Positions 8,738-17,750 are shown, counted from the first letter of the stretch. The stretch: 64,000 bases of DNA from Lachnospiraceae bacterium (GCA_910573755.1 CAJTBO010000020.1:22466-86465), one strand, 5' to 3'. A program made the numbers and translations. Notes: a model not told the origin generated them from the letters alone.

Positions 8738-9761
8738 TTTTGTATTGCAGATGGAAATACCGGCAAAGGACCAGCAGGCCCTTTTCGGTATGCAGGATCA
8801 GTATATAAAAAGCCTGGAAAAGGCATATGCCGTCAGTATATATAACAGGGACGGCAGCGTCAATATCAGGGGAAACGAAGAGCAGGTGCGCAGAGTGGAA
8901 AATGTGATGGGACAGCTTTTGTCCCTTTCAAGAAAGGGCGCCGAAATAGCCCAGCAGAATGTGGATTATGCGATGGCGCTGGAACCCGAGGCAAAAAAAG
9001 GGATTCTGGCGGAGATCGATGACGACATTATCTGTCATACGATAAACGGAAAACCGATCAAGCCCAAAACGATAGGACAGAAGGAATATGTGGATGCGAT
9101 CCGCCATAATATGATCGTTTTCGGCTTAGGGCCTGCGGGAACCGGAAAAACCTATCTTGCTATGGCGATGGCGATCACGGCGTTTAAACGGGAAGAGGTG
9201 GGGAGGATCATCCTTACAAGGCCGGCAATAGAAGCCGGGGAAAAACTGGGCTTTCTGCCGGGGGATCTGCAGAGTAAGGTGGACCCTTATCTGCGGCCGC
9301 TCTATGACGCCCTGTACCAGATCATGGGGGCGGAGGCGTTCCAGCGGAATATGGAAAAAGGGCTGATCGAAGTGGCGCCCCTTGCCTATATGCGCGGGCG
9401 GACGCTGGACAATGCCTATATCATTCTGGATGAGGCGCAGAATACCACACCGGCACAGATGAAAATGTTCCTCACAAGGATCGGGTTCGGCTCTAAGGTG
9501 ATCATTACAGGGGATGCCTCCCAGAAGGATTTATCCCCGGATACAAAATCAGGGCTCGATATCGCCGGACGGGTGCTGCATGGGATAGAAGACATCGCGT
9601 TCTGTCAGCTTACCAGCAAGGATGTAGTGCGTCATCCTCTGGTTCAAAAAATAGTAAAGGCATATGAAACTTATGAAGCAAAAGAAGAAAAACGAAGAGC
9701 AGGACAAACAGGAAAAGAGCGTCCTGCAGGAAACAGAAAAAACCGAAGCCGGCGGTCATAG
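8730..9761 (+). CDS. phoH: PhoH family ATPase
   Basis: A cytosolic P-loop ATPase of the PhoH family (343 residues), related to the helicase fold of superfamily 1 and thought to act in RNA metabolism. An N-terminal KH-like segment (about 1-70) precedes the ATPase core. The Walker A is GLGPAGTGKTYLA (about 131-143) and the Walker B is AYIILDEAQN. ITGDASQKDL and the terminal DVVRHPLVQKIVKAYE are family hallmarks. The tail (KEEKRRAGQTGKERPAG...) is basic and overlaps the next gene by 98 bases in another frame. It sits in the conserved yqfD-phoH-pgpH-ybeY order. Confidence 0.95.
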   Translation: MSDFVLQMEIPAKDQQALFGMQDQYIKSLEKAYAVSIYNRDGSVNIRGNEEQVRRVENVMGQLLSLSRKGAEIAQQNVDYAMALEPEAKKGILAEIDDDIICHTINGKPIKPKTIGQKEYVDAIRHNMIVFGLGPAGTGKTYLAMAMAITAFKREEVGRIILTRPAIEAGEKLGFLPGDLQSKVDPYLRPLYDALYQIMGAEAFQRNMEKGLIEVAPLAYMRGRTLDNAYIILDEAQNTTPAQMKMFLTRIGFGSKVIITGDASQKDLSPDTKSGLDIAGRVLHGIEDIAFCQLTSKDVVRHPLVQKIVKAYETYEAKEEKRRAGQTGKERPAGNRKNRSRRS

Positions 9762-10929
9762 GGAGAAAAAGGTACTGCTCAAAAACACCGTCTGCATGCT
9801 GGTTATGCTGCTTGGCATCGCAGGCGCGGCGTCCGCCGGGAGTATATTGACCGGGGCAGATCTATATAATACCGTGCGAAATCTGGTGTTCTGCGTTTTA
9901 GCTGCGCTGGCGGCTGTCTTTTCCTTTCAGGCGGGCAGGGTATCGGGAAGCTTTTTCTATGATGACGGAGAGCATCCGGGCAGGTTTTTATGCCTTTACC
10001 TCTGCGGTATCCTGTGTGCGCTTATATATACGCAGCTGCCTGCAACAGGATGGATGTTCCTGTTTTTTTATGTATCTTTATCCCGGGTATCGGACTCCGT
10101 CACGGGCATCTGCGCGGGAACAAGCCTTCTGATACTGACGGCGGTTCTATGCGGACAGGCGTCGCCGGCTGTTTTTCTGGTATATTTTCTCAGCGGTATG
10201 ATCGGTATCGCCCTGTTCGCGCATCAGAAAGACGAATTTTACATAGCAGTCCCGTCAGGGCTTGCTTTGGGCAGCCAGCTGCTTCTGATCTTTGCGGAGG
10301 AGATGCTGGTCCGGAATAACAGGCTGGTTTGGAGAGATATCCTTATGCCCTTTGCCAATGTGGCGATGAACTGCATTTTGCTGTGTATATTTATGCGGTA
10401 TTATATTAACAGGGTTGCGAAAAAAGAAGATAACCTGTATTTGCTGCTGAACAATCAGGAGTATACCGCCATGGTGTGGATGCGGGAGAACGAAAAGGAA
10501 AAATATGATTGTGCGATCCATACGGCATATCTGGTGGAACGCATTACCTCGGAACTGGATCTGGATGTCCGTTCCGCAAAGTGTGTTGCCTATTATGTAT
10601 ATCTGCCTGTGGAAAGGCTGAAAGAGATACCTTTTCCCGAGCCTGTCAAATCTTTATTACTGGAGCTGAAAACAGGTAAAAAAGCCCTGATGAGAAAAGA
10701 GGCTGTTATTGTGCAGATCTGTCATCAGGTAGTCAGGGAAATACAGAAGGCAAATGCCCAGAATAGAACAGCTAAAGTAAATTACGGGCAGCTGATCACG
10801 CAGATATTTGAAAGGCGCTTTACCATAGAGAAGCTGGCAGAGACAGAGATTACGCTCTCCAATCTGCGTTATATCAAAAAACGGCTGCTGAAGGAAAAAA
10901 TGTATTATGAATCCATGACGGGATCATGA
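9664..10929 (+). CDS. Degenerate, shortened PgpH/YqfF-like membrane protein
   Basis: It occupies the position of pgpH (7TM-HD c-di-AMP phosphodiesterase) between phoH and ybeY. The 421-residue product is much shorter than a typical 7TM-HD protein and lacks the large extracytoplasmic domain. It keeps about seven hydrophobic segments (roughly residues 40-255). The soluble C-terminal half aligns with the HD domain by pattern: CAIHTAYLVERITSELDLDV parallels the helix with the first His. The diagnostic HD dyad and G-K are replaced (YYVYLPVERL), so phosphodiesterase activity is unlikely. The ATG at 9664 follows TAAAGG; a later start would remove the 98-base overlap with phoH. Confidence 0.7.
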   Translation: MKLMKQKKKNEEQDKQEKSVLQETEKTEAGGHREKKVLLKNTVCMLVMLLGIAGAASAGSILTGADLYNTVRNLVFCVLAALAAVFSFQAGRVSGSFFYDDGEHPGRFLCLYLCGILCALIYTQLPATGWMFLFFYVSLSRVSDSVTGICAGTSLLILTAVLCGQASPAVFLVYFLSGMIGIALFAHQKDEFYIAVPSGLALGSQLLLIFAEEMLVRNNRLVWRDILMPFANVAMNCILLCIFMRYYINRVAKKEDNLYLLLNNQEYTAMVWMRENEKEKYDCAIHTAYLVERITSELDLDVRSAKCVAYYVYLPVERLKEIPFPEPVKSLLLELKTGKKALMRKEAVIVQICHQVVREIQKANAQNRTAKVNYGQLITQIFERRFTIEKLAETEITLSNLRYIKKRLLKEKMYYESMTGS

Positions 10930-10958
10930 TCCGCAAAAGCGGGGAAGGAGTACACAGG

Positions 10959-11459
10959 ATGACCATTTATCTGGAAAATGAGACAGATACGGCATTTGGC
11001 TTTGATACGAGGGAAACGGCAGGCCGGGTGGCTGAAAAGGTACTGGAACTGGAAAAATGCCCTTATGAGGCTGTTGTAAATATACTGCTGACGGACGATC
11101 AGGGCATCCGGCAGTTTAATATGGATTTTCGGCAGATCGATGCGCCTACGGATGTCCTTTCTTTTCCCAATATTGCCTACGATGAACCGGCAGACTTCTG
11201 CCGGGTGGAGGAGCAGGCGGCAGATTGTTTTGAACCTGATACCGGGGAACTTGTGCTGGGGGATATCATGATCAGCGTGGATAAAGTGAGGGAGCAGGCT
11301 GTAAGCTATGGCCATTCCGAAAAACGGGAGTTTGCATTTTTGGTCGCTCACAGTATGCTGCATCTGCTCGGATATGACCATATGACAAAGGAGGAAGCTT
11401 CCGTGATGGAAGAAAAACAGGAAAAGGCGCTTTCAGAGCTTCAGATCACAAGAGATTAG
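10959..11459 (+). CDS. ybeY: rRNA maturation endoribonuclease YbeY
   Basis: A zinc-dependent single-strand RNase involved in 16S rRNA 3'-end maturation and ribosome quality control. The family motif H-x3-H-x5-H is present as HSMLHLLGYDH (about residues 124-134 from this start), and FRQIDAPTDVLSFP is the conserved N-terminal block. The ATG at 10959 is preferred because GGAAGGAG ends eight bases upstream. An upstream in-frame ATG at 10926 overlaps the previous stop (ATGA) but has no ribosome site. The product is 166 residues, and the gene ends the yqfC-ybeY operon core. Confidence 0.95.
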   Translation: MTIYLENETDTAFGFDTRETAGRVAEKVLELEKCPYEAVVNILLTDDQGIRQFNMDFRQIDAPTDVLSFPNIAYDEPADFCRVEEQAADCFEPDTGELVLGDIMISVDKVREQAVSYGHSEKREFAFLVAHSMLHLLGYDHMTKEEASVMEEKQEKALSELQITRD

Positions 11460-11484
11460 ACGGACGAGGGGAAACGTATACTTT

Positions 11485-13101
11485 ATGAAAAAAATGAATT
11501 CTTCGGCAATAGACCTGTTTAAATATAAGATGGCGATTGTCGGAATGGTGAATATTTTGGTATTGTCGGCTGTTCTGGGGATTCAGGGCGCCGGTTATCT
11601 GGGAATTTCCCTTGCTCTGCTTACTTTTCTGATATCTTTTCATTCCTGCTGGCTCTCTGCTCTGGCGGCAAGGTATGTACGGGGCAGAAACACAAGAAAC
11701 CAGCACAAGAGCAGCAGAAAATTTTTAAAAGGTGTTTTGATCTATGTATTTTCCACGGGAGCCGCGTTTTGTGCTCTGTTTATCCTTGCCAGCGAAGGAC
11801 TCGGCAGTTTTTTGATCCGTGATATCCATATCAATATCTGCATGATGGTCATCGCGGTGATACTGCTCGTACACGGCATTTGTGAAGCGGTCAGCGGTTA
11901 CCTGCAGGGAATGGGATTTTATATGCCGGTAAAAATTTTTCTGTTGGTAAAACAGGCGGCAGTTTTTGCGGGAAGCATCGCAGGCATGAAGCTGTTGGAA
12001 GAATACGGCGGAAAAGTCGCACGGCTCAAGCATAATGAGGCCGTAACCAGTGTGTATGGCGCCTTCGGATCGCTTCTTGGCATGCTTGCCGGAAATATGG
12101 CGGGGTTGATCCTGCTTCTGGTATTCTGTCTGTTGCTCTATGGAGAACTGCGCAGTATGCGCAGCAAGGATAATGCAAGATATCAGGAAAGTTCTTTTCA
12201 CGGGTTTCGGGTTATGCTCGGCATCGGGCTTATGCAGGGGATCAAATATGCCCTGTTGTTTTCGCCCTTTCTCATAAACTATATTTTATATATCAGATTA
12301 TGTAAAACAGACGGGGATTCCACGCTCTGGATAAAAACGGGAGGGTTTCTGTTCGGCGAGGCGGTTCCCGTTATGGCTGTGCTGATCCTGGGATTTGTCC
12401 TGATAAACCATAAAAATTACAGGCAGCTCGCAGGATACTGGAAAAACGAGGCTTATTCGCAGTTTCGGGAAAAAGTATACGCCATGCTGCTCGGTGTTTT
12501 TTTACTGGCCCTTCCTGTATGTGCTGCGGTTTCCGTTCTGTCGGAACCGATTTTGAAATGTCTGACAAAGGATGCGGCAAAAGAGGGAAGCAGTATCCTG
12601 CTGTATGCCGCTGCAGGCGCCGTGCTTCTGATTCTGGAACAGACAGCGGTGAAGCTGATGGAACTCTGGAATGAGACATTGTATTTGTACTTGATCACAA
12701 TCGTCAGCTTCGCCTTACAGACCGTCTTTGCCGTTACCGCTTTCAAAGCGTTTGACCTCGGGGTATCGGGCATAATGTTCGGCGGGATGCTGCAGGCGAT
12801 TTTGTTTGTCATTTTTTTCTTTGTGAAATTTTCAAGACGGCTGAAGCTTTCCGGAATGCAGCTTCAAAAGCTGGTGATGGCGCTGATTCTTGCGATGGGA
12901 GGGGCGCTGATCATGCTGGTGATCTATCTGGCGGTCGGGAAAAAGCTTTCGGCGGGAATCGCGGTGGCTGTTTCCGTGGTTCCGGGATTATTGCTGTATC
13001 TGGCGGTTGTGACGATATTGCGGATCGTCAGCGACAAAGATGCGGCATGTATGCCGGGCGGAGAATTATTTTTATGGTTAAACAGAATATTGCACAGATA
13101 A
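11485..13101 (+). CDS. Multidrug/oligosaccharidyl-lipid flippase (MOP) family membrane protein
   Basis: A 538-residue integral membrane protein with about 13-14 predicted helices, in the range for the MurJ/SpoVB/Wzx group of the MOP superfamily. These move lipid-linked precursors or polysaccharide units across the membrane. The N-terminal DLFKYKMAIVGMVNILVLSAVLG and C-terminal SGIMFGGMLQAILFVIFFFVKF fit this group. The substrate cannot be read from sequence; a role in wall or spore-coat polymer export is inference from the neighbouring sporulation genes. It starts 26 bases after ybeY and is followed by a weak hairpin (13110-13133). Confidence 0.72.
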   Translation: MKKMNSSAIDLFKYKMAIVGMVNILVLSAVLGIQGAGYLGISLALLTFLISFHSCWLSALAARYVRGRNTRNQHKSSRKFLKGVLIYVFSTGAAFCALFILASEGLGSFLIRDIHINICMMVIAVILLVHGICEAVSGYLQGMGFYMPVKIFLLVKQAAVFAGSIAGMKLLEEYGGKVARLKHNEAVTSVYGAFGSLLGMLAGNMAGLILLLVFCLLLYGELRSMRSKDNARYQESSFHGFRVMLGIGLMQGIKYALLFSPFLINYILYIRLCKTDGDSTLWIKTGGFLFGEAVPVMAVLILGFVLINHKNYRQLAGYWKNEAYSQFREKVYAMLLGVFLLALPVCAAVSVLSEPILKCLTKDAAKEGSSILLYAAAGAVLLILEQTAVKLMELWNETLYLYLITIVSFALQTVFAVTAFKAFDLGVSGIMFGGMLQAILFVIFFFVKFSRRLKLSGMQLQKLVMALILAMGGALIMLVIYLAVGKKLSAGIAVAVSVVPGLLLYLAVVTILRIVSDKDAACMPGGELFLWLNRILHR

Positions 13102-13272
13102 TCCGGAATAAATCCTGCAGAATGCATGGATTTCCTGATCGGGTGTATTGTGATAATAATTATATAGAATAAAAACAGAAAAAAAGCTGATACTGATAAC
13201 GAAGGTTCTGCGTGGAAAATGCAGTTTTTCACCTGTGATGTTGATCCGTTTACACGGTAGAATGAGGGAAAG

Positions 13273-13902
13273 ATGAAACTTTTGAAAGGTATCAGCCTGT
13301 TTATTCTGGCAATAGGTTTATTTTCTATAGGATGTTTTTTAGGGTTTGAGGGACGGGGCTTTTTTTATCCCGGAACGAATACGGGATCGGGCAGGGAGAT
13401 CAGTGCGTCTGACGGAGAAGAAAAAACGGTGCAGGCCGCCGCGCAGAAGGAAAATGTGATCAGCGCCGATACATCCTTTGTCGTGATAGAAGTCAATCTG
13501 GCAGACCGGTCGGAAAAGGCGGAGGAAATCCCCGTTCCGACTTATTATATGGGAATGGACAGGGAAGATTTTGAAAAACAGATTCAGACCTATGACAGTT
13601 CGCCTTCTCTCAATGAACTGCAGAAAGGGTTTCAGGGCTCGGAGATCAGAAGTTTTTCCGGAAGTATGGTGGAACTTTGCAAATTTTATCAGATTCTGGC
13701 GGAAGAAACCGATGAATACTATTATCTTGCAATTTTCAAAAATAAAGTAGTGGTTTATAAATCGGACGGAAAGACGATTTACATGGAAACGGACATTCCG
13801 GCGGAAGATCTGCCGCCGGAGGTTATGCAGGAGCTGATCCAGACAAGGGTGGTCAATACGGAGGAGGATCTGTATGATTTTCTGGAGTCTTATTCGAGCT
13901 GA
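13273..13902 (+). CDS. BofC-like / membrane-anchored extracytoplasmic protein
   Basis: A 209-residue protein with an N-terminal signal-anchor (GISLFILAIGLFSIGCFLGF) and a short Gly/Ser linker. The soluble domain ends LPPEVMQELIQTR...EEDLYDFLESYSS. The strand pair EYYYLAIFKNKVVVYKSDGKTIYMETDI followed by L-P-x-E-V resembles the C-terminal domain of BofC, the forespore inhibitor of SpoIVB signalling. Similar proteins are common in non-Bacillus Clostridia, where their role is not shown. GAGGGAAAG lies before the ATG. It stands alone between intergenic regions of 171 and 149 bases. Confidence 0.6.
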   Translation: MKLLKGISLFILAIGLFSIGCFLGFEGRGFFYPGTNTGSGREISASDGEEKTVQAAAQKENVISADTSFVVIEVNLADRSEKAEEIPVPTYYMGMDREDFEKQIQTYDSSPSLNELQKGFQGSEIRSFSGSMVELCKFYQILAEETDEYYYLAIFKNKVVVYKSDGKTIYMETDIPAEDLPPEVMQELIQTRVVNTEEDLYDFLESYSS

Positions 13903-13924
13903 CTGGACAGATCTGTTGAAAAAC

Positions 13925-13947
13925 TGTATTATGATATCCATAATACA
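13925..13947. promoter_or_regulatory. Perfect 9-bp palindrome before the 14052 gene
   Basis: TGTATTATG (13925-13933) and CATAATACA (13939-13947) are perfect inverted repeats around a 5-base centre. An AT-rich stretch with TATAAT-like elements follows at once. It could be an operator, or the terminator hairpin of the BofC-like gene, though no T-run follows. Confidence 0.4.
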
Positions 13948-14051
13948 ATATAATGCAATATAATTTATACTTATATATATAACTTCGGATTTGATCATTT
14001 AAACTTTATATAAAAGTCAGGTCGGTACGGATGGAAAATGAGGAAAGAAAA

Positions 14052-15566
14052 ATGGCAAAGGAGCAGTATCAGGTCATCGTGATCGGCGGCGGCGCTTCCG
14101 GGATGGCGGCGGCGATAGCGGCGCTGGAAGAAGGGATGGCGGGAAAAGCATCGCCGGAAGTGAGGATGCCAAAAGAAGCGGTGTCGGAAGAGGGGGTACC
14201 GGAAAAAGCGGCGTGTGGAGATGGGGGACGGCAGAAGCCGGGAAAAAAACAGGCCGGGGTACTTCTTCTTGAGAGCAATGACAGAGTCGGGAAAAAAATT
14301 CTGGCGACAGGGAACGGAAAATGTAACTTTACCAATAAAAATGTCAGTCCGGCGCACTATAATACGGACGACAGGGCTGTGCTGGAAGCCGTTCTGGCAG
14401 GTTTTCCGACTGAGGAGGCGTTACGTTTTTTTGAAAAACTGGGGATGCTTTCGAGAGAGAAAAACGGTTATTTTTATCCTATGCCCGAGACGGCTTCCAC
14501 GGTGCTGGATGTACTGCGGCTGCGGCTTTCGGAACTGGGCTGCGATATACTGTGCGGTATTTATGTGGAGAAAATAGAGAAAAGTAAAGAAGGGTTTCAG
14601 ATCAGCTTTCGGGAACAGGGGCAGCTGCACCGCGAGCAGTGCGGCAGTGTTATTCTGTCGACGGGTTCCAAAGCCGGCGGGTTTTTACATAATAAGCAGG
14701 AAGATCCGCTGCGGCTCGCCAAATCACTGGGATTACATAGTACGGCGCTTTATCCGGCCCTGACAAAGTGTATCTGCCGGGAAGGATATTATTACAGGCA
14801 GCTTGCGGGTGTACGGGCACAGGTAAAACTCTCCCTCTATGCGGAAAATAATTCGGGAAAAAAAACAGGCGGAAAAATAAAGAATGGCTGGGAATTGCTG
14901 AAACGCGAATCGGGAGAGCTGCAGCTCACGAAGGAAGGGATATCGGGAATTGCGGTGTTTCAGCTTTCCGGGATGATCGCTCAGAAATTGGCTGAAAATA
15001 GGCGGGTGAACGTTGAGGTTAATTTTCTGCCGGATTTTCGGGAGGATGCGCTGGAGGACTGGGCGGAAAAGAGGCTGTCCCTGCTGCCGGGGCGGACGCT
15101 GGAAGAGTTCTTTTTAGGGATATTACATAAGAAGGTGCTCGGTGTATGCCTGCAGGCGGAAGGGTTTTTGGGAACGATGAAAATTCCCGCTGTAGGCGAT
15201 AATGCAAGGCCGGGCAGAAAGACAGAAGATTGCTCTGCGGAGAGAAGAGCTGTTATGATGATCCTGTCCGTTATGAAACGCGCCATGCATTTTACCACAG
15301 AAGTGACGGCAGTGTCAGATATGAAACAGGCGCAGGTATGCCGGGGAGGACTGTCCCTTTCGCAGTTTAGTGAAAGACTGGAATGTAAAATGATACCGGG
15401 ACTTTTTGCCTGCGGGGAAGTGCTAAACGTGGACGGGGAATGCGGCGGCTATAATCTGCATTTTGCGTGGGCGTCCGGCGTTTTGGCTGGAAAGGAGGCG
15501 ATGCGGAGACGCAACACACGGTCTCAGTCCTCGTTTTGGCAGGAGAAGGGAGAGGCAGAGATCTAA
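14052..15566 (+). CDS. FAD-dependent oxidoreductase, HI0933/YhiN family
   Basis: A flavoprotein of the HI0933 (YhiN) family, whose members have an N-terminal Rossmann FAD site and no firmly assigned substrate. The dinucleotide motif VIVIGGGASGMAAAIAAL is at about residues 8-25, LLLESNDRVGKKILATGNGKCN is the family block after it, and FACGEVLNVDGECGGYNLHFAWASG near the end closes the FAD site. The ATG at 14052 follows GAGGAAAG; an in-frame ATG at 14031 has a poorer site. About 40 Glu/Lys/Gly/Pro-rich residues are inserted between the first two motifs, with further hydrophilic inserts near YAENNSGKK and GDNARPGRK. The 3' end lies inside a 52-bp repeat. Confidence 0.88.
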   Translation: MAKEQYQVIVIGGGASGMAAAIAALEEGMAGKASPEVRMPKEAVSEEGVPEKAACGDGGRQKPGKKQAGVLLLESNDRVGKKILATGNGKCNFTNKNVSPAHYNTDDRAVLEAVLAGFPTEEALRFFEKLGMLSREKNGYFYPMPETASTVLDVLRLRLSELGCDILCGIYVEKIEKSKEGFQISFREQGQLHREQCGSVILSTGSKAGGFLHNKQEDPLRLAKSLGLHSTALYPALTKCICREGYYYRQLAGVRAQVKLSLYAENNSGKKTGGKIKNGWELLKRESGELQLTKEGISGIAVFQLSGMIAQKLAENRRVNVEVNFLPDFREDALEDWAEKRLSLLPGRTLEEFFLGILHKKVLGVCLQAEGFLGTMKIPAVGDNARPGRKTEDCSAERRAVMMILSVMKRAMHFTTEVTAVSDMKQAQVCRGGLSLSQFSERLECKMIPGLFACGEVLNVDGECGGYNLHFAWASGVLAGKEAMRRRNTRSQSSFWQEKGEAEI

Positions 15567-15659
15567 CATGCAGTCCCCGTCTTAGTTTCAGCAGGAGAAG
15601 GGAGATGCAGAGATCTAACATGCAGTCCCCGTCTTAGTTTCAGCAGGAAAAGAGGAGAT
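15539..15659. repeat. 52-bp tandem repeat at the 3' end of the HI0933-family gene
   Basis: Unit 1 is 15539-15590 and unit 2 is 15591-15642, differing by one base (GAGAGGCAG/GAGATGCAG). A partial third copy (GCAGGAAAAGAGGAGAT) runs to 15659, and a diverged partial copy may precede unit 1 near 15520. The stop codon of the oxidoreductase lies inside unit 1. This suggests a recent local duplication of the gene's 3' end into the space before the convergent gene at 15661. Confidence 0.85.
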
Positions 15660-15660
15660 A

Positions 15661-17475
15661 TCAGGGATGATATAAGGCACCGATCTCCTCCGCGGTTTTT
15701 ATACCGTCCATAGCGGCGGAAGTGATACCGCCGGCGTAGCCTGCGCCTTCCCCGCAGGGATAGATTCCTTCTATATTACTCTGCAGGGAATGATCCCGAT
15801 TGATGCGGACAGGGGAGGAGGTTCTGCTTTCTATGCCGCAGAGCCAGACTTCTCCCGAAGCAAATCCGTGTATTTTCTGATCCATTTCGCTCATGCCCTC
15901 TATAAACGCCGTATTCAGCGTGGGCGGTAAAATGCGGGTGATATCCGCCTCCTGATAAAGCCCCTTCAGCGCAGGCGCAAAAGGAGCAAGCAGTTCGGAA
16001 CAGGTGGTTTTTGGTAAAAGCCCCTGCAGGACCAGTTCCGTCTGAAAATCTCTGTATTTTTGTATCGGGATTTTTCCCCGGGCGGCTTCATAAGCCCTTT
16101 TTTCCAGTTCCCGCTGAAAGGTGATCCCGGAAAGCGGATGATCGGGAGAGCCGTAATCTTCCGGTGATACGGAAACGATAATGGCGCTGTTGGCATTGTC
16201 GCCGTCCCTTTTGCTGTAACTCATGCCGTTTACGGCAAGGAGCCCTCTTTCCGAGGAAGCATTCACCACAAAGCCGCCCGGACACATGCAAAAGGAATAC
16301 ACACCTCTGCCGTCCTTTGCCTTCGCGGTCAGTTTATAGGGTGCCGCACCCGGAAGGGATGCCGCATCTTTTGCAGAACCGGTATTCCCGTTTTGGTCTG
16401 TCCGCCCCTCCCATGTACCATATTGTGTCTCATTGATAAAAGCCTGGGGATGTTGTACCCGGAATCCTACGGCGAAAGGCTTTGCCTCCATATCCAGCCG
16501 TTTTTCATATAACATGGAGATAGTGTCCCTTGCGCTGTGCCCGATAGCAAGTACCAGAATATCCGTTTCGATCCACTCCCTGTTGTTGATCTCCACAGCA
16601 GCAATCCTTTTTTCTTTTTCCCAGCGGGAACGGTTTTCCGATGGCAGATCGGATTTATGACTGACATCAGTCACAGCATCGGCGCGGAGCCCCTCTATAT
16701 CATTTCCCTGAAGATCATTTATCAGGACATAATTTTTCTGATTATCATTTCTCCGGGTATCACTTATCTGAATATCCGTCATCTGGCTTTCAAACCGTAC
16801 TTCGCCGCCGAGAGAAATGATTTCCTCCCGCATATTTTTTACAATATTTTTTAATACATCTGTCCCAAGATGAGGTTTCTGATCGTATAAAATACTTTTC
16901 TTTGCGCCGAATTCCACAAAGGCTTTGAGCACATGAGTGTTCCGCCCGTATTTGTCTTTGACAAGGGTATTCAGTTTTCCGTCAGAAAAAGTACCGGCGC
17001 CGCCTTCGCCGAACTGTACATTGGAATTGAGGCAAAGCGCTTCCCCGTTCCAGAAAGCTTCCACATCGGCGCTTCTCTGTTCCACATCTTTTCCCCTCTC
17101 CAGCAACAGCGGCCGAAACCCTGCCCTTGCCAGCTCTAACCCGCAAAACAGCCCGGCAGGGCCTGTTCCGATGATCACGGGCCGCTTTGTAAGCTGTTTT
17201 TTACCTGTAACCTGATAACGAAAAGTGACGGTGTTATCTTTTGTGATATCGCGGTCTCTTTGCAGATTTTTCAGCAGTTTATCCTCCTCCCTGCATTTGG
17301 CAAGCAGGGTATAACTGTAGAAGAGACGGGGCTTTTTTCTGGCGTCTACGGACTGCCTTGCGATGTTCCAGTCCAGAATATCGCTCTCCCGGCATTTTAA
17401 CTTATGACAGAGCGCCGTGAAAAGCTGTTTTTCGGTATGGTCTATAGGGCAGGTGATCTGGTTGATGCGAAGCAT
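15661..17475 (-). CDS. FAD-dependent dehydrogenase of the COG2509 type
   Basis: A 604-residue flavoprotein encoded on the - strand, the only clear gene on that strand here. The N-terminal domain of about 95 residues (RINQITCPIDHTEKQLFTALCHKLK) is typical of the family. It is followed by the FAD site RPVIIGTGPAGLFCGLELARAGF, then NVQFGEGGAGTFSDGKLNT, VYSFCMCPGGFVVNASSE and a C-terminal YPCGEGAGYAGGITSAAMDG. The reaction is unknown for this family. Hydrophilic insertions sit at about residues 235-290 and near EGRTDQNGNTGSAKD. It is related to the protein at 31349-32725. The convergent gene upstream ends within a repeat only 95 bases away. Confidence 0.88.
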   Translation of the reverse strand: MLRINQITCPIDHTEKQLFTALCHKLKCRESDILDWNIARQSVDARKKPRLFYSYTLLAKCREEDKLLKNLQRDRDITKDNTVTFRYQVTGKKQLTKRPVIIGTGPAGLFCGLELARAGFRPLLLERGKDVEQRSADVEAFWNGEALCLNSNVQFGEGGAGTFSDGKLNTLVKDKYGRNTHVLKAFVEFGAKKSILYDQKPHLGTDVLKNIVKNMREEIISLGGEVRFESQMTDIQISDTRRNDNQKNYVLINDLQGNDIEGLRADAVTDVSHKSDLPSENRSRWEKEKRIAAVEINNREWIETDILVLAIGHSARDTISMLYEKRLDMEAKPFAVGFRVQHPQAFINETQYGTWEGRTDQNGNTGSAKDAASLPGAAPYKLTAKAKDGRGVYSFCMCPGGFVVNASSERGLLAVNGMSYSKRDGDNANSAIIVSVSPEDYGSPDHPLSGITFQRELEKRAYEAARGKIPIQKYRDFQTELVLQGLLPKTTCSELLAPFAPALKGLYQEADITRILPPTLNTAFIEGMSEMDQKIHGFASGEVWLCGIESRTSSPVRINRDHSLQSNIEGIYPCGEGAGYAGGITSAAMDGIKTAEEIGALYHP

Positions 17476-17593
17476 GGCTGTTTTGCCTCCTGTTTCTTAT
17501 TTTCATATCCGAAGCGGGTATTGATTCTTTGCCTATTGTAAATTATCAGACGGACAGCGTCAATATAAAACGTAATGCCTATTACTTTTCGCG

Positions 17594-17625
17594 GGTCAGG
17601 AATGCGCATTTACTGCGCGTTCCGC
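17594..17625. other. Hairpin in the 317-base divergent intergenic region
   Basis: Between the - strand FAD gene (start 17475) and the small gene at 17793 there is no supported coding sequence. GGAATGCGCA...TGCGCGTTCC (about 17599-17622) forms a hairpin with a short loop. No T-run follows. The rest of the gap must hold the promoter of the - strand gene and the promoter listed at 17722. Confidence 0.35.
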
Positions 17626-17721
17626 GGGAACATGATCCAGATCCGGGGCGGCTCCTCCGCAGCAAAACTTTCGATAACGCTCCGAACGTTACTGGATAAT
17701 AACCTGTTTTCATATCTCTTA

Positions 17722-17750
17722 TTGAACATAAATCTGAAGTAGATTATAAT
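17722..17750 (+). promoter_or_regulatory. Sigma-A type promoter for the small gene at 17793
   Basis: TTGAAC (17722-17727), a 17-base spacer and a perfect TATAAT (17745-17750) lie 43 bases before the ATG of the 69-residue gene. Confidence 0.7.
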
